64,000 bases of DNA from Hymenobacter siberiensis (GCF_018967865.2 NZ_JAHLZY020000001.1:4340001-4404000), one strand, 5' to 3'; positions 24,230 through 32,754 are shown, counted from the stretch's first letter. Numbers and translations: made by a program. The notes: a model not told the origin generated them from the letters alone.

Positions 24230-24982
24230 ATGTCCGATACGCTTCGGCCAACTGACCCTCAAAGCCCGCAGCCGGGGCAGCCCCTGCTGGCGCGCATCAA
24301 GCGCCGGTCCTTCTTCATGTACGCCGGCGCTACGGCCGGGGCCACGGCGCTGGTTTTGGCTGGCTGCTCGAAGGACAATACCACGCCCACCAGCACCACC
24401 ACGGGCAACGTCAGCTTCGGCACCGGCGATGCCAGCGTGCTCAACTACGCCTATGCCCTGGAGCAGCTCGAAGCCGCCTTCTACGCCAAGGTGGCCGCCC
24501 TCACGGCCTCGCCCCTGCTGGCGGCCGAGGTGCCGTATTTCGCCAAATTAGCCACCCACGAGGCCATTCACCGCGACTTTCTGCGCACGGCCATCAACCG
24601 TGACTTCAACGGCACTATCATCCCCGACCTCACCCCAAAATTCGACAGCATTGATTTCACCAAGCGCGTGAAAGCGGCTGCCGATACCAAGCTGGGCATT
24701 CTCGATGCCGCCAAGGCCTTCGAGGACCTGGGCGTGGCTGCCTACAACGGCGCGGCCAAGCTGTTCAAAAGCGCAGTGTACCTGGGCATTGCGGGCCAGA
24801 TTGTGTCGGTTGAGGCGCGGCACGCGGCTTATGTCCGCGACCTGATTCTGCCCGGCTCCTTCGCCACCAACGAAGCGGGTGATACGCTCGGATTCGACCG
24901 CCAGATGACGCCCACCGCCGTGCTCGCCGTTGCGCAGACCTACGTGGAGCAAACGCTCAACGGCAGCACCATCGGCCAGTAA
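24230..24982 (+). CDS. Ferritin-like lipoprotein, pair 2 member A
   Basis: A 250-residue paralogue of 22292-23047: same Tat-type K-R-R-S-F-F-M-Y-A-G-A-T-A-G-A start, L-A-G-C lipobox and ferritin core. Diiron ligands are intact (A-L-E-Q-L-E, H-E-A-I-H, F-E-D-L-G, V-E-A-R-H). It differs mostly in the linker after the lipobox (Thr-rich) and the loop before helix 3. ATG 24230 (M-S-D-T-L-R-P) is chosen; an upstream in-frame start at 24206 only adds codons with no family match. Followed after 27 nt by its partner. Confidence 0.88.
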   Translation: MSDTLRPTDPQSPQPGQPLLARIKRRSFFMYAGATAGATALVLAGCSKDNTTPTSTTTGNVSFGTGDASVLNYAYALEQLEAAFYAKVAALTASPLLAAEVPYFAKLATHEAIHRDFLRTAINRDFNGTIIPDLTPKFDSIDFTKRVKAAADTKLGILDAAKAFEDLGVAAYNGAAKLFKSAVYLGIAGQIVSVEARHAAYVRDLILPGSFATNEAGDTLGFDRQMTPTAVLAVAQTYVEQTLNGSTIGQ

Positions 24983-25009
24983 TCTTCTTCTTCCGACTTC
25001 TCCTTTGCC

Positions 25010-25924
25010 ATGAATTTCTTCAACATCATCGACCTACTGGCGGAAGCTGACCCCGACGTACTGGACCGTTTCAGCTCGCGCCGCGCCGTATTCAACTCAC
25101 TGGGCACCGTGGCCCAGCGTACGGCCCTGGCCACATCGCCGCTTTTCCTGGGCGCGCTGTTTCAGAAGGCCTACGCCGGCACGGCCTCCCTGCCCACCGA
25201 CATCCTGAACTACGCCCTGACGCTGGAGCTCCTCGAAGCCGACTTTTACCGCCAGTTTCTCGCCGCCGGCCAGATTCCGGCCGGTGCCGCCTTCGATGCC
25301 ATCACCGTCATCAAAACCCACGAGGACGTGCACGTTGCCTACCTGCGTACCGCCATCATCGCGGCCGGGGGCACGCCGGTAGCGGGCTCGGCCACCACGG
25401 GCATCCGCTTCAACCCCAGCCTGCTGCCCGCCACCTACGCCGACCAGCTGAAATACGCCCAGGTGCTGGAAGACACCGGCGTGCGCGCCTACAAAGGCCG
25501 CGCCGCCGAGCTGATTGGCACCGATTTCCTCACGCCGGTGCTGCAAATTCACTCCATCGAAGCCCGGCACGCGGCGCACATTCGCACCATGCGCGGCCAG
25601 CAGCCCTGGGTGAGCCTCGGCGACGACCTGGCCACCGATGCCCGGTTCCAAGCTGCTTACACCAGCGGCGTGGCCAGCAGCACGAAGACGGCCATCGCCC
25701 TGGGCGGCACTACCTACGGCATTCCGGCCTACAACCCGGCCCGGCCCAGCCCAGCCGAGAGCAACCAGCAGCAGGGAGCCGCCGGCACCAAGCTTGCCGT
25801 GCTCATTACCACGGGCATCGGCAGCACCACCTACCTGGCGGATGACGCCGCCGCCGCCTTCGACGAGCCCCTGCAGGCCGCCGAGGTGCTGGATAGCTCC
25901 CGTGCCGGGGGCCTGCTGGCGTAG
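25010..25924 (+). CDS. Ferritin-like protein, pair 2 member B
   Basis: A 304-residue paralogue of 23082-23963 with the same M-N-F-F-N-I-I-D-L-L opening, S-S-R-R-A-V-F Tat-like motif and K-A-Y-A cleavage region. Ligands intact: L-E-L-L-E, H-E-D-V-H, L-E-D-T-G, I-E-A-R-H. The C-terminal extension is present and ends A-E-V-L-D-S-S-R-A-G-G-L. Probably an exported partner of the lipoprotein encoded just upstream. Confidence 0.87.
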   Translation: MNFFNIIDLLAEADPDVLDRFSSRRAVFNSLGTVAQRTALATSPLFLGALFQKAYAGTASLPTDILNYALTLELLEADFYRQFLAAGQIPAGAAFDAITVIKTHEDVHVAYLRTAIIAAGGTPVAGSATTGIRFNPSLLPATYADQLKYAQVLEDTGVRAYKGRAAELIGTDFLTPVLQIHSIEARHAAHIRTMRGQQPWVSLGDDLATDARFQAAYTSGVASSTKTAIALGGTTYGIPAYNPARPSPAESNQQQGAAGTKLAVLITTGIGSTTYLADDAAAAFDEPLQAAEVLDSSRAGGLLA

Positions 25925-25941
25925 GTACCGTTGCCGCTTAG

Positions 25942-26025
25942 CCGTTGTCATTCCGACGCAGAAGGAATCTGAGGCAAGCTTTTGCTGGCTTTATCCAGAT
26001 TCCTCCTGCGTCGGAATGACAACGG
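25942..26025. repeat. GTTGTCATTCCGACGCAG palindrome
   Basis: Outer arms CCGTTGTCATTCCGACGCAG and its exact complement at 26006-26025; AGGAATCTG/CAGATTCCT continue the stem. Lies between ferritin-like pairs 2 and 3. Related in layout, less in sequence, to the CGTCATGC family. Confidence 0.9.
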
Positions 26026-26119
26026 CGGAGCAGCACTTTTTCAGCCGCCGGCCGGCTGTGCCCCTCCGCAGGGCGGGCTTTGTTTTTTAGGGCTTTGCAA
26101 CCAATGGATGGGTAGCGAG

Positions 26120-26127
26120 TACCTTTG
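26120..26127 (+). promoter_or_regulatory. Promoter -7 box for ferritin-like pair 3
   Basis: TACCTTTG with TTTG at 26094-26097 as -33 element; 55 nt before the ATG at 26182. Confidence 0.65.
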
Positions 26128-26181
26128 TAATGGCTGGAACCCGGCTTCTCGGGTTAGCGGGCTGGCTTGAATACTTTACCA

Positions 26182-26904
26182 ATGTCTGACCACACTTTTT
26201 TGCCCGCCTGGCGGGAGCAGTCGCTGGGGCGACGCGTGTTTCTACGGGTTTCGGCGGCTTCGGCAGCCTCAGTGGCCCTGATTGCGGCGGGTTGCTCCAC
26301 CACCATCGTTACTCCCACCCCCGCCGACCCCTACCAGCTGGCGCTGCCAACCGGCGACCCGGGCCTGTTGTACTACGCCTACCTGATGGCCCTGGCCCAG
26401 ACCACCCTCTACCAGAAGGTGATGGATGCCCCGCCCACCGACCTGACCGCCGCCGAGCGCGCCGTTTTTGTCGACCTGCGCGACCATAAAGTGGTGCACC
26501 AGCAAACCATCCGCTACCTCATCGACCCCACGGGCATCAATCAACTGCTGCCCACCGATTTTACATTCAGCCTCAGCAAGTTCACGCTGACCACCCGCGC
26601 CGGCGTACTGGCTGCCGCCCAGCAGCTGGCCGACCTGGCCGCCGCGGCCTACCCCGTGCTGCTGCCTTTGTTCACCAGCAGCAGCATTCCGAAGCGCACG
26701 CTGCTCCTCAAAATGTCATCGGTGCAGGCCCGCCACGCGGCGGCCGTGCGCGACCTGCTCACGCCCGGCTCGTTTGCCAACAGCGACGTGGTGGACAGCG
26801 CCGGCCAGCTGCTCACCAAAACCCCTACCGAAGTGACGGCGGCCCTGGCCCCCTACTTCGCTCCTTACGTTATTTCCGTGGCCGGCCTGGCTGTTCCTGT
26901 ATGA
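26182..26904 (+). CDS. Ferritin-like lipoprotein, pair 3 member A, diiron ligands lost
   Basis: A 240-residue paralogue of the member-A proteins with a G-R-R-V-F-L-R-V-S Tat motif and A-A-G-C lipobox. The fold is preserved by alignment (Y-A-Y at helix 1; V-x-A-R-H-A-A at helix 4), but every carboxylate ligand is substituted: E86 to A70, E89 to Q73, E119 to K103, E165 to A150, E195 to Q182. The two His ligands (H106, H185) remain. It should not bind a diiron centre and may be a structural or regulatory partner. It overlaps its partner gene by 4 nt (ATGA), a tighter coupling than in the other pairs. Confidence 0.83.
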   Translation: MSDHTFLPAWREQSLGRRVFLRVSAASAASVALIAAGCSTTIVTPTPADPYQLALPTGDPGLLYYAYLMALAQTTLYQKVMDAPPTDLTAAERAVFVDLRDHKVVHQQTIRYLIDPTGINQLLPTDFTFSLSKFTLTTRAGVLAAAQQLADLAAAAYPVLLPLFTSSSIPKRTLLLKMSSVQARHAAAVRDLLTPGSFANSDVVDSAGQLLTKTPTEVTAALAPYFAPYVISVAGLAVPV

Positions 26905-27752
26905 AGCTGATTTCCCTTCTCGACCAACTGGCGGCCGCACCAGCCACTGCCGCGCCGGCCCCCCGCCGCGCCCTGCTGGCCCAGCTGGGCCGCGCCGCCG
27001 TGGCGGCACTGCCGCTGAGTGCCGCAGCCCTGCCCGCCGCCGCCGCGCCTACGGATACGTCGTACGATGCCGTAACGCAGCTGCTCTTGCTCGAGCGTAC
27101 TCAGGTGGCGCTTTATACCCAGGGCCTGGCCGCTACCGGCCTAATTCCTACGGCCCAAACTGCCGATTTCCAGCGCCTGCTGGCCCACCAGACCCAGCAC
27201 GCCGCCCTGCTGCTGAAAGCCCTCCAGGATGCCGGAGCAATTGTGCCGGCCCTGCCCCGGTTCGATTTCAGCGGCCGGCATAATGTAGCCACCAACCCGG
27301 AGTTGTTCCCGGCCGTGCTCACCAGCTACGATGCCTTCCTGGCCCTGGCCCAGCAGCTGGAAGACCTGGGTGTGCGCATCTACAAAACCTACATATTCAC
27401 CATCGCCGACCCGCAGCTACTCCGAGCCGCCCTGCGCATTCACGCCGTTGAGGCCGAGCATTCGGCCCACATTCGGGGGCTGCGCAAGGGCCGGGGCGCG
27501 GTAGTGCAGTACTGGCCCAGCGAGGAAGATGCCACCATTGTGCGGCCCACTGCCGCGCAGGGCCTGACCACTGCCGCCACCGGCGGCGAGGAAACCGGCG
27601 TCCAGTACGTGACGCCGGGGGTGCCAGTGCCGTTCGCTTCGTTCCTACTCATCAGGGCCAATACGGCTATTCACGACCCCGCTCTGGCTGAGGCTTTTGA
27701 TGAGCCCGTAAGCAGCACAGTAGCCCAGACCGCACTTAATCTGTTCGTCTGA
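26901..27752 (+). CDS. Ferritin-like protein, pair 3 member B, partly degenerate site
   Basis: A 283-residue paralogue of the member-B proteins. Signal: P-R-R-A-L-L-A-Q-L-G then Ala-rich hydrophobic segment ending A-A-A-A-P. The first-helix Glu65 is kept but the second is Gln68; the helix-2 motif is H-Q-T-Q-H (Glu to Gln97); Glu154 (L-E-D-L-G) and E184/H187 (V-E-A-E-H) are kept. So only half the diiron site survives. The C-terminal extension is kept though divergent and ends L-N-L-F-V rather than the S-R-A-G-G tail of the other two. Confidence 0.83.
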   Translation: MKLISLLDQLAAAPATAAPAPRRALLAQLGRAAVAALPLSAAALPAAAAPTDTSYDAVTQLLLLERTQVALYTQGLAATGLIPTAQTADFQRLLAHQTQHAALLLKALQDAGAIVPALPRFDFSGRHNVATNPELFPAVLTSYDAFLALAQQLEDLGVRIYKTYIFTIADPQLLRAALRIHAVEAEHSAHIRGLRKGRGAVVQYWPSEEDATIVRPTAAQGLTTAATGGEETGVQYVTPGVPVPFASFLLIRANTAIHDPALAEAFDEPVSSTVAQTALNLFV

Positions 27753-27784
27753 GCCGGAGTTGTAAGATTTTGGCTTTTTATTCG

Positions 27785-27812
27785 AAAAGAGTGGCCCTGG
27801 CTGCTCTTTTTG
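27785..27812 (+). terminator. Possible terminator after ferritin-like pair 3
   Basis: AAAAGAG pairs with CTCTTTT around a GC-containing loop, followed by TT. Weak. Confidence 0.45.
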
Positions 27813-27963
27813 CGTATCGGGGCAGCTGATATACCTGTTCAGGCACTTCAGGTATTATGAAAATACCAGTTATATATAGTAACTTTAATATCAGATAGCC
27901 CGGCTCACTAATATAACCGGAAGTGTATCTGCTTAGTATTCCATCGTCCTTTTTCCTTCCGCT

Positions 27964-28161
27964 ATGCTAGACTACATGAAAATGATTCTGATGAAAGTCA
28001 GCTTCAACAAGGCCCTGTTTGAGAAAGAGTTGCGCAAGGCGCTCAATGTAATTCCCACCATTGAGGTGCCTGATTTCCGTACCTGGTGCTACCAGCAATT
28101 TGCCCGCCTCTACCGGCGGGTGCTGAAGCGGGTGTTTGGCGAGCTTAGCTTGGGCGTGTAA
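27964..28161 (+). CDS. Small conserved-looking protein, 65 residues
   Basis: Short, basic, likely helical protein: M-K-M-I-L-M-K-V-S-F-N-K-A-L-F-E-K-E-L-R-K-A-L is followed by a P-x-x-E segment and W-C-Y-Q-Q-F. The K-x-L-F-E-K-E-L-x-K-A pattern resembles small unannotated proteins I recall from other Cytophagales, without known role. Either Met at 27964 or Met5 at 27976 may be the start. It is followed by a 15-bp perfect palindrome. Confidence 0.6.
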   Translation: MLDYMKMILMKVSFNKALFEKELRKALNVIPTIEVPDFRTWCYQQFARLYRRVLKRVFGELSLGV

Positions 28162-28164
28162 CAC

Positions 28165-28237
28165 TGTGCGGTAAGCTTTAACTTGCGGTTAGTTAGTTAG
28201 TTGTTCGTTGATTCGGCAAGCGAAAGCTTACCGCACA
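28165..28237. repeat. TGTGCGGTAAGCTTT palindrome between convergent genes
   Basis: 15-bp perfect arms (28165-28179, 28223-28237) with a loop containing TTAG repeats. The queG stop codon (28228-28230) is in the right arm. May stop both converging transcripts. Confidence 0.8.
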
Positions 28238-29163
28238 TCTGTTACAAACCTGATGTTCCGTTTCAGGCCTTCGTAGCCCGTGCGTTTCACGGCCGACTGC
28301 CGGAACAGCTCCGTGAATAATTCGTGGGTGATTTCGCGCCAGTCGCCGGGCGTCAGGTCTTTCAGGCCCGGCGCGGGGTTGAACTGGGGCTCATTGTGCG
28401 GCTTCGAGAAGCGGTTCCACGGGCACACGTCCTGGCAGATGTCGCAACCGAACACCCAGTTGCCGAATTGCCCGGCTACTTCGGTCGGAATCTGGTCCTT
28501 GAGCTCGATGGTGAAGTAGCTGATGCACTTGCTGCCGTCCACCACGTAGGGCTCGGTGATGGCCTGGGTAGGGCAGGCGTCTACGCACTTGGTGCAGGTG
28601 CCGCAGTAGTCCCGGATGGGGCCGTCGGCGGGTAGTTCCACGTCCACAATCAACTCGGCAATGAAGTAGAACGAGCCGTGGCCAGGCGTTATTAGGTTCG
28701 CGTTTTTACCTACCCAGCCGAGGCCCGATTTCTTGGCCCATGCCTTATCCAATACCGGCGCGGAATCGACGAAGCAGCGCCCACCAATGGCCCCAATCTC
28801 GGCTTCCATATCGGCCAGCAGCGTTTTCATCTTGTCTTTAATGACGAAGTGATAATCGCGGCCATAGGCGTATTTACTGATTTTAAGGGTGTCGTCGGGC
28901 TGCTGGGTTTCGGGCGCGGGGTAGTAGTTGAGCAGCAGCGAAATCACCGATTTGGCCCCATCCACCAGCAGGCGCGGGTCGAGGCGCTTGTCGAAGTGGT
29001 TTTCCATGTAGCCCATCTTGCCGTTCATGCGGCGCGTGAGCCAGGTTTCGAGGCGCGGGGCTTCCTCTTCCAGGAATTCCGCCTTTGATATGCCGCAGGC
29101 CATGAAGCCGAGCTCTGCCGCGCGGCGCTTGATGAAGGGTGCCCATTGGGATTGGGGAAGCAT
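28228..29163 (-). CDS. queG: Epoxyqueuosine reductase
   Basis: A 311-residue cobalamin- and Fe-S-dependent enzyme that reduces epoxyqueuosine to queuosine in tRNA. The start is Met at 29163 (M-L-P-Q-S-Q-W); the open frame further upstream is encoded by palindromic repeats. Two [4Fe-4S] motifs are seen: [13 protein letters not shown] and [11 protein letters not shown]. The N-terminal half has Y-A-Y-G-R-D-Y-H and [15 protein letters not shown] typical of QueG. Length is slightly short of E. coli QueG because the C-terminal HEAT-like part is missing, as common in Bacteroidota. Confidence 0.94.
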   Translation of the reverse strand: MLPQSQWAPFIKRRAAELGFMACGISKAEFLEEEAPRLETWLTRRMNGKMGYMENHFDKRLDPRLLVDGAKSVISLLLNYYPAPETQQPDDTLKISKYAYGRDYHFVIKDKMKTLLADMEAEIGAIGGRCFVDSAPVLDKAWAKKSGLGWVGKNANLITPGHGSFYFIAELIVDVELPADGPIRDYCGTCTKCVDACPTQAITEPYVVDGSKCISYFTIELKDQIPTEVAGQFGNWVFGCDICQDVCPWNRFSKPHNEPQFNPAPGLKDLTPGDWREITHELFTELFRQSAVKRTGYEGLKRNIRFVTDVR

Positions 29164-29194
29164 AGGCAACGGAGCTAAAGGGGTTGCAAAGAAA

Positions 29195-29302
29195 CAGGGA
29201 ACGCGCCGCTGAAGGCGGCGCGTTCCCTGATAGTGTACCGTGGACTCTGCGAGTCCGCGCGGCTGAACGCTCTCATGCGCGGACTCGCAGAGTCCACGGT
29301 AC
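29195..29302. repeat. Two adjacent perfect palindromes between ruvB and queG
   Basis: First: CAGGGAACGCGCCGC and complement (29195-29209 / 29215-29229), a 15-bp hairpin with 5-nt loop. Second: 25-bp perfect arms starting GTACCGTGGACTCTGCGAGT (29235-29259 / 29278-29302), sister of the 19152-19224 palindrome. They fill the gap directly after the ruvB stop. Confidence 0.9.
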
Positions 29303-29307
29303 AAGCC

Positions 29308-30360
29308 CTACGACGTTATCTCGTCAAACAAGCTGCCTGAGTTACCGCGCATCTGCTGGGGCAGCAGGCGGCCCAGGTGCTGGTATGCGGCCTCCGTGGC
29401 CTCCCGGCCCCGCGAAGTGCGCTTGATGTAGCCTTCCTGAATCAGGAAGGGCTCGTACACTTCCTCAATGGTTTCGCCCTCCTCGCCGCACGCGGTGGCG
29501 ATGGTGCTGATGCCCACCGGGCCACCCTTGAACTTATCGATGATGGTGGTCAGGATGCGCTTGTCCATGTCGTCGAGGCCGCGGGCGTCCACATCGAGGG
29601 CATTGAGGGCGAACTGCGCGATTTCGACCGTGATGGTGCCATCGCCCTTGATTTGGGCAAAGTCGCGGGTGCGGCGCAGCAGGTTGTTGGCAATGCGGGG
29701 TGTGCCGCGCGAGCGCCGGGCAATTTCAAACGCGGCGTCGTCGTGAATGGGCGTACCAAGAATCTCGGCCGAACGCAGCACGATGGTGGTCAGCAGCTTG
29801 GAATCATAATACTCCAGGCGGGCCGAGATGCCGAAGCGGGCACGCAGCGGAGCCGTGAGCATGCCCGAGCGCGTGGTAGCGCCCACCAGGGTGAAGGGCG
29901 AGAGCGAAATCTGCACCGAGCGGGCGTTGGGGCCCGAATCGAGCATGATGTCGATGCGGTAGTCCTCCATCGCCGAGTATAGGTACTCTTCCACCACAGG
30001 GTTCAGGCGGTGAATCTCGTCGATGAACAGCACATCGTGCGGCTCCAGATTGGTGAGCAGGCCGGCCAGGTCGGAGGGCTTATCCAGCACCGGGCCGCTG
30101 GTCATCTTGATGCCCGAGCCCAACTCATTGGCAATGATGTGGGAGAGGGTGGTTTTGCCCAGGCCAGGGGGGCCGTGCAGCAGGACGTGGTCGAGGGCAT
30201 CGCCGCGCAGCTTGGCGGCGGCCACGAAGACTTTCAGATTCTCCAGAATCTTCTCCTGACCCGTGAAATCATCGAAACTGAGCGGCCGCAGGGCCTTGTC
30301 AATGTCCTTATCGGTGGCATCGAAGTGCTCGTTGTCGCCGGTGAGATAGGCTTCGCGCAT
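29308..30360 (-). CDS. ruvB: Holliday junction branch migration helicase RuvB
   Basis: A 350-residue AAA+ ATPase that drives branch migration with RuvA. Walker [11 protein letters not shown], Walker [10 protein letters not shown], sensor 1 G-A-T-T-R-S-G, the Arg finger region R-A-R-F-G-I and the C-terminal winged helix ([13 protein letters not shown]) are all present. N-terminus [11 protein letters not shown] is the usual RuvB opening. Complete. Confidence 0.97.
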   Translation of the reverse strand: MREAYLTGDNEHFDATDKDIDKALRPLSFDDFTGQEKILENLKVFVAAAKLRGDALDHVLLHGPPGLGKTTLSHIIANELGSGIKMTSGPVLDKPSDLAGLLTNLEPHDVLFIDEIHRLNPVVEEYLYSAMEDYRIDIMLDSGPNARSVQISLSPFTLVGATTRSGMLTAPLRARFGISARLEYYDSKLLTTIVLRSAEILGTPIHDDAAFEIARRSRGTPRIANNLLRRTRDFAQIKGDGTITVEIAQFALNALDVDARGLDDMDKRILTTIIDKFKGGPVGISTIATACGEEGETIEEVYEPFLIQEGYIKRTSRGREATEAAYQHLGRLLPQQMRGNSGSLFDEITS

Positions 30361-30450
30361 AGTGATATTACTAAAATGATTGGTCGCTTGTTGCTAAGCT
30401 AATGAGTAACTTATTTGAGTGTAAAAAAGCTCCTTTGGCAAAGAATAAAT

Positions 30451-30553
30451 AACGTCATGCCGAGCGCAGCCGAGGCATATCGCGTGGGGCAGTAACTCAA
30501 GCGATTGGTTTACTTGAGCACGCGAGATGCCTCGACTGCGCTCGGCATGACGG
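30451..30553. repeat. CGTCATGC-family palindrome, long form
   Basis: Begins AACGTCATGCCGAGCGCAGC; the right arm ends GCGCTCGGCATGACG. Loop ~40 nt. Lies between ruvB and the HIRAN gene. Confidence 0.9.
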
Positions 30554-30582
30554 TCTTTTTTGGTTACACGAAATGCCTTAAG

Positions 30583-30930
30583 CTACTCGTGCAGCAGCAC
30601 TTCAATATCAAGGTGCAGCCAGTCGGTTTCCCAAGATTTGTGATTGAGGCGGGCCGAAAGGTGCTTGCCGGCATCGAGCAAGCGCGCCACGGTTTCGTTG
30701 CGGCCCTCGGGCAGGTAGCCGAGCCACACGTTGGCCGGGTCGGTGGCGGGGGCAGTGTGCACCTGCACGGCCCAGTCGTCGTAGTGGCTATCGGCCTCGC
30801 GGGTGAGCAGCAGGGCCTGACCGACCTCTAGCTCGGGCTCGTATTTCTCCAGATTGGGGCGGTGCGAGGTGCCGGCCACGAGGCATTCGAGCAGCACGAG
30901 GGGTTCGGTAGCGGGTACGATTTTCATCAT
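30583..30930 (-). CDS. HIRAN domain protein
   Basis: A 115-residue protein consisting of a single HIRAN domain: V-A-G-T-S-H-R-P-N, then G-Q-A-L-L-L-T-R-E-A-D-S-H-Y-D-D-W-A-V-Q-V and V-W-L-G-Y-L-P. HIRAN domains, known from HLTF/Rad5 helicases, bind 3' ends of single-stranded DNA; free-standing bacterial versions are thought to act in DNA damage processing. It begins with two Met (30930, 30927). A minus-strand TAATTTGG lies 5 nt before the first ATG, suggesting a leaderless mRNA. Confidence 0.83.
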   Translation of the reverse strand: MMKIVPATEPLVLLECLVAGTSHRPNLEKYEPELEVGQALLLTREADSHYDDWAVQVHTAPATDPANVWLGYLPEGRNETVARLLDAGKHLSARLNHKSWETDWLHLDIEVLLHE

Positions 30931-31147
30931 AGGGCCAAATTACGGCATGGGCAGCGGTATTGGGCACTGGCGCGAGTTACGCTGCGCGAAACTCGCGCCG
31001 ATAATGTTGGGAGGCTGCGCCTTCCCTGCCGCGCCAGCGGCAATCCGGGGCCGAACCGGCCGCGCCGTTCTACCGGGCCGTTCCATGGGAGGCACAGCCT
31101 CCCCCGAATGGTCGGCACGAGTTACGCTACGCTAAACTCGCGCCAGC

Positions 31148-31213
31148 ATGGGCGGCTTTATTAAGAAGCTGTTTAGAAAGAATACTGGAAACGACGTACT
31201 ACTTGACCAGTAA
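31148..31213 (+). CDS. Possible 21-residue basic peptide
   Basis: ATG 31148 to TAA 31211-31213, reading M-G-G-F-I-K-K-L-F-R-K-N then an acidic end. It follows a palindrome and precedes a strong hairpin terminator, which is a plausible transcription unit, but the peptide has no recognised family and may be chance or a gene remnant. Confidence 0.25.
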   Translation: MGGFIKKLFRKNTGNDVLLDQ

Positions 31214-31236
31214 CTAATGTTGATGCCAGAAAAAAC

Positions 31237-31264
31237 GGCCGCCTCATTGCTGGGGCGGCCATTT
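31237..31264. terminator. Terminator hairpin
   Basis: GGCCGCC (31237-31243) pairs with GGCGGCC (31254-31260), preceded by AAAAA and followed by ATTTT; works in both directions. Confidence 0.75.
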
Positions 31265-31309
31265 TGCGTTTTGCTGGGCACAAGCGAAAGCATGCGCTAC
31301 GAGACAGGC

Positions 31310-32545
31310 TTACTTAAACGCCTGAATACCCGTAATGTCCGCGCCCGTAATCAGCAGGTGAATGTCGTGGGTGCCTTCGTAGGTCACCACCGATTCCAGG
31401 TTCATCATGTGGCGCATGATGGGGTACTCGCCGGTGATGCCCATGCCGCCGTGAATCTGGCGGGCTTCGCGGGCCACGTGCAGGGCCATTTCGACGCTGT
31501 TGCGTTTGGCCATGCTGATTTGGGAGCTGGTGGCTTTGCCTTCGTTTTTGAGCACGCCCAAGCGCCAGGCCATAAGCTGGGCTTTGGTAATTTCGGTAAT
31601 CATTTCGGCCAGTTTCTTCTGCTGGAGCTGGAAGCCGCCGATGGGCTGGCCGAACTGCTCGCGCTGGAGCGAGTATTTCAGGGCCGACTCGTAGCAGTCG
31701 ATGGCCGCGCCGATGGCACCCCAGGCAATGCCGAAGCGGGCCGAATCGAGGCAGGAGAGCGGGCCTTTCAGGCCGTCGATGTTGGGCAGAATATTCTCTT
31801 TAGGGATTTTCACGTCCTCAAACACCAGCTCGCCGGTGGTGCTGGCGCGCAGGCTCCACTTGTTGTGGATTTCGGGCGTGCTGAAGCCTTCCATGCCGCG
31901 CTCCACGATGACGCCTTTGATGCGGCCCTGCTCATTTTTGGCCCAGACAACGGCCACCTGGCACTCGGGCGAGTTCGAAATCCACATCTTGGCGCCGTTC
32001 AGCAGGTAATGGTCGCCCATGTCCTTGATGTTGGTGGTCATGCCGCCGGGGTTTGAGCCGTGGTCGGGCTCGGTGAGGCCGAAGCAGCCCAGCCACTCGC
32101 CGCTGGCGAGCTTGGGCAGGTACTTGTGGCGCTGTTCTTCCGAGCCGTAGGCGTAGATGGGGAACATCACCAGCGAGCCCTGCACCGAGGCCGTGGAGCG
32201 CATGCCAGAATCGCCGCGCTCGATTTCCTGCATGATGAGGCCGTAGCTGATGTAGTCCATGCCGCCGCCGCCGTATTCCTGCGGGATGGTGGGACCGAAG
32301 GCACCCACGTCGCCAAACTTGCGCACGATTTCGCTCGGAAAATGCGCGTCCTGCGCCCATTTCTCGATGTTGGGGCTGATTTCCTTCTTCACGAAGTCGC
32401 GGATGGACTGGCGGATGAGCAGGTGCTCCTCGGTCAGCAGACCGTCGAGGTCGAAATAATCGGTGAAGCCGTTGGCGTTGGTACTGCCTTTCTGGGCGGT
32501 GTGGGCTTTGGCTTCGGGGGAGAGAACGTCGGCTTCGGAGGACAT
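31310..32545 (-). CDS. Acyl-CoA dehydrogenase family, glutaryl-CoA-dehydrogenase-like
   Basis: A 411-residue FAD enzyme. The arrangement R-S-T-A-S-V-Q-G-S-L-V-M followed by G-C-F-G-L-T-E-P-D-H-G-S-N-P-G-G-M and the C-terminal Y-E-G-T-H-D-I-H resembles glutaryl-CoA dehydrogenases more than straight-chain acyl-CoA dehydrogenases; the Glu of Y-E-G-T is the catalytic base position. It would oxidise an acyl-CoA, passing electrons to ETF, perhaps in lysine/tryptophan breakdown. Start Met at 32545 (M-S-S-E-A-D-V); the frame extends upstream but those codons overlap the promoter. No pathway genes adjoin. Confidence 0.85.
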   Translation of the reverse strand: MSSEADVLSPEAKAHTAQKGSTNANGFTDYFDLDGLLTEEHLLIRQSIRDFVKKEISPNIEKWAQDAHFPSEIVRKFGDVGAFGPTIPQEYGGGGMDYISYGLIMQEIERGDSGMRSTASVQGSLVMFPIYAYGSEEQRHKYLPKLASGEWLGCFGLTEPDHGSNPGGMTTNIKDMGDHYLLNGAKMWISNSPECQVAVVWAKNEQGRIKGVIVERGMEGFSTPEIHNKWSLRASTTGELVFEDVKIPKENILPNIDGLKGPLSCLDSARFGIAWGAIGAAIDCYESALKYSLQREQFGQPIGGFQLQQKKLAEMITEITKAQLMAWRLGVLKNEGKATSSQISMAKRNSVEMALHVAREARQIHGGMGITGEYPIMRHMMNLESVVTYEGTHDIHLLITGADITGIQAFK

Positions 32546-32580
32546 GGGCGGAGATTGGGAGTTGGAGGTGGGAATTTTAG

Positions 32581-32588
32581 CAAAGATA
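32581..32588 (-). promoter_or_regulatory. Promoter -7 box for the acyl-CoA dehydrogenase
   Basis: Minus-strand TATCTTTG, exact TAnnTTTG match, 36-43 nt before the start codon; it decides the start at 32545. Confidence 0.65.
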
Positions 32589-32754
32589 ACAGGCCGGCCG
32601 CTGGGCGGTAGCGCCTGGGAGTAAGTACTAAAGCCGAATAATCGGCCGTCGGTTCGGCCACGGCCGGCAATTTCCCGTTTCTTTACCTGAATCCCACCCA
32701 CCCGGGTGAGCCGCCGCTTATTCCCAACCATATTATGACTCCAACACGCTACTT

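Larger units (their letters stand above)
30931..31309. other. 379-bp gap with palindromes and a terminator
   Basis: Contains two direct copies of a 30-nt palindrome, GCGAGTTACGCTGCGCGAAA... at 30968-30999 and CACGAGTTACGCTACGCTAA... at 31115-31144, a GC-rich spacer with GGGAGGC...GCCTCCC inverted repeats, a 21-codon frame and a terminator. No longer gene seen on either strand. Confidence 0.6.
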
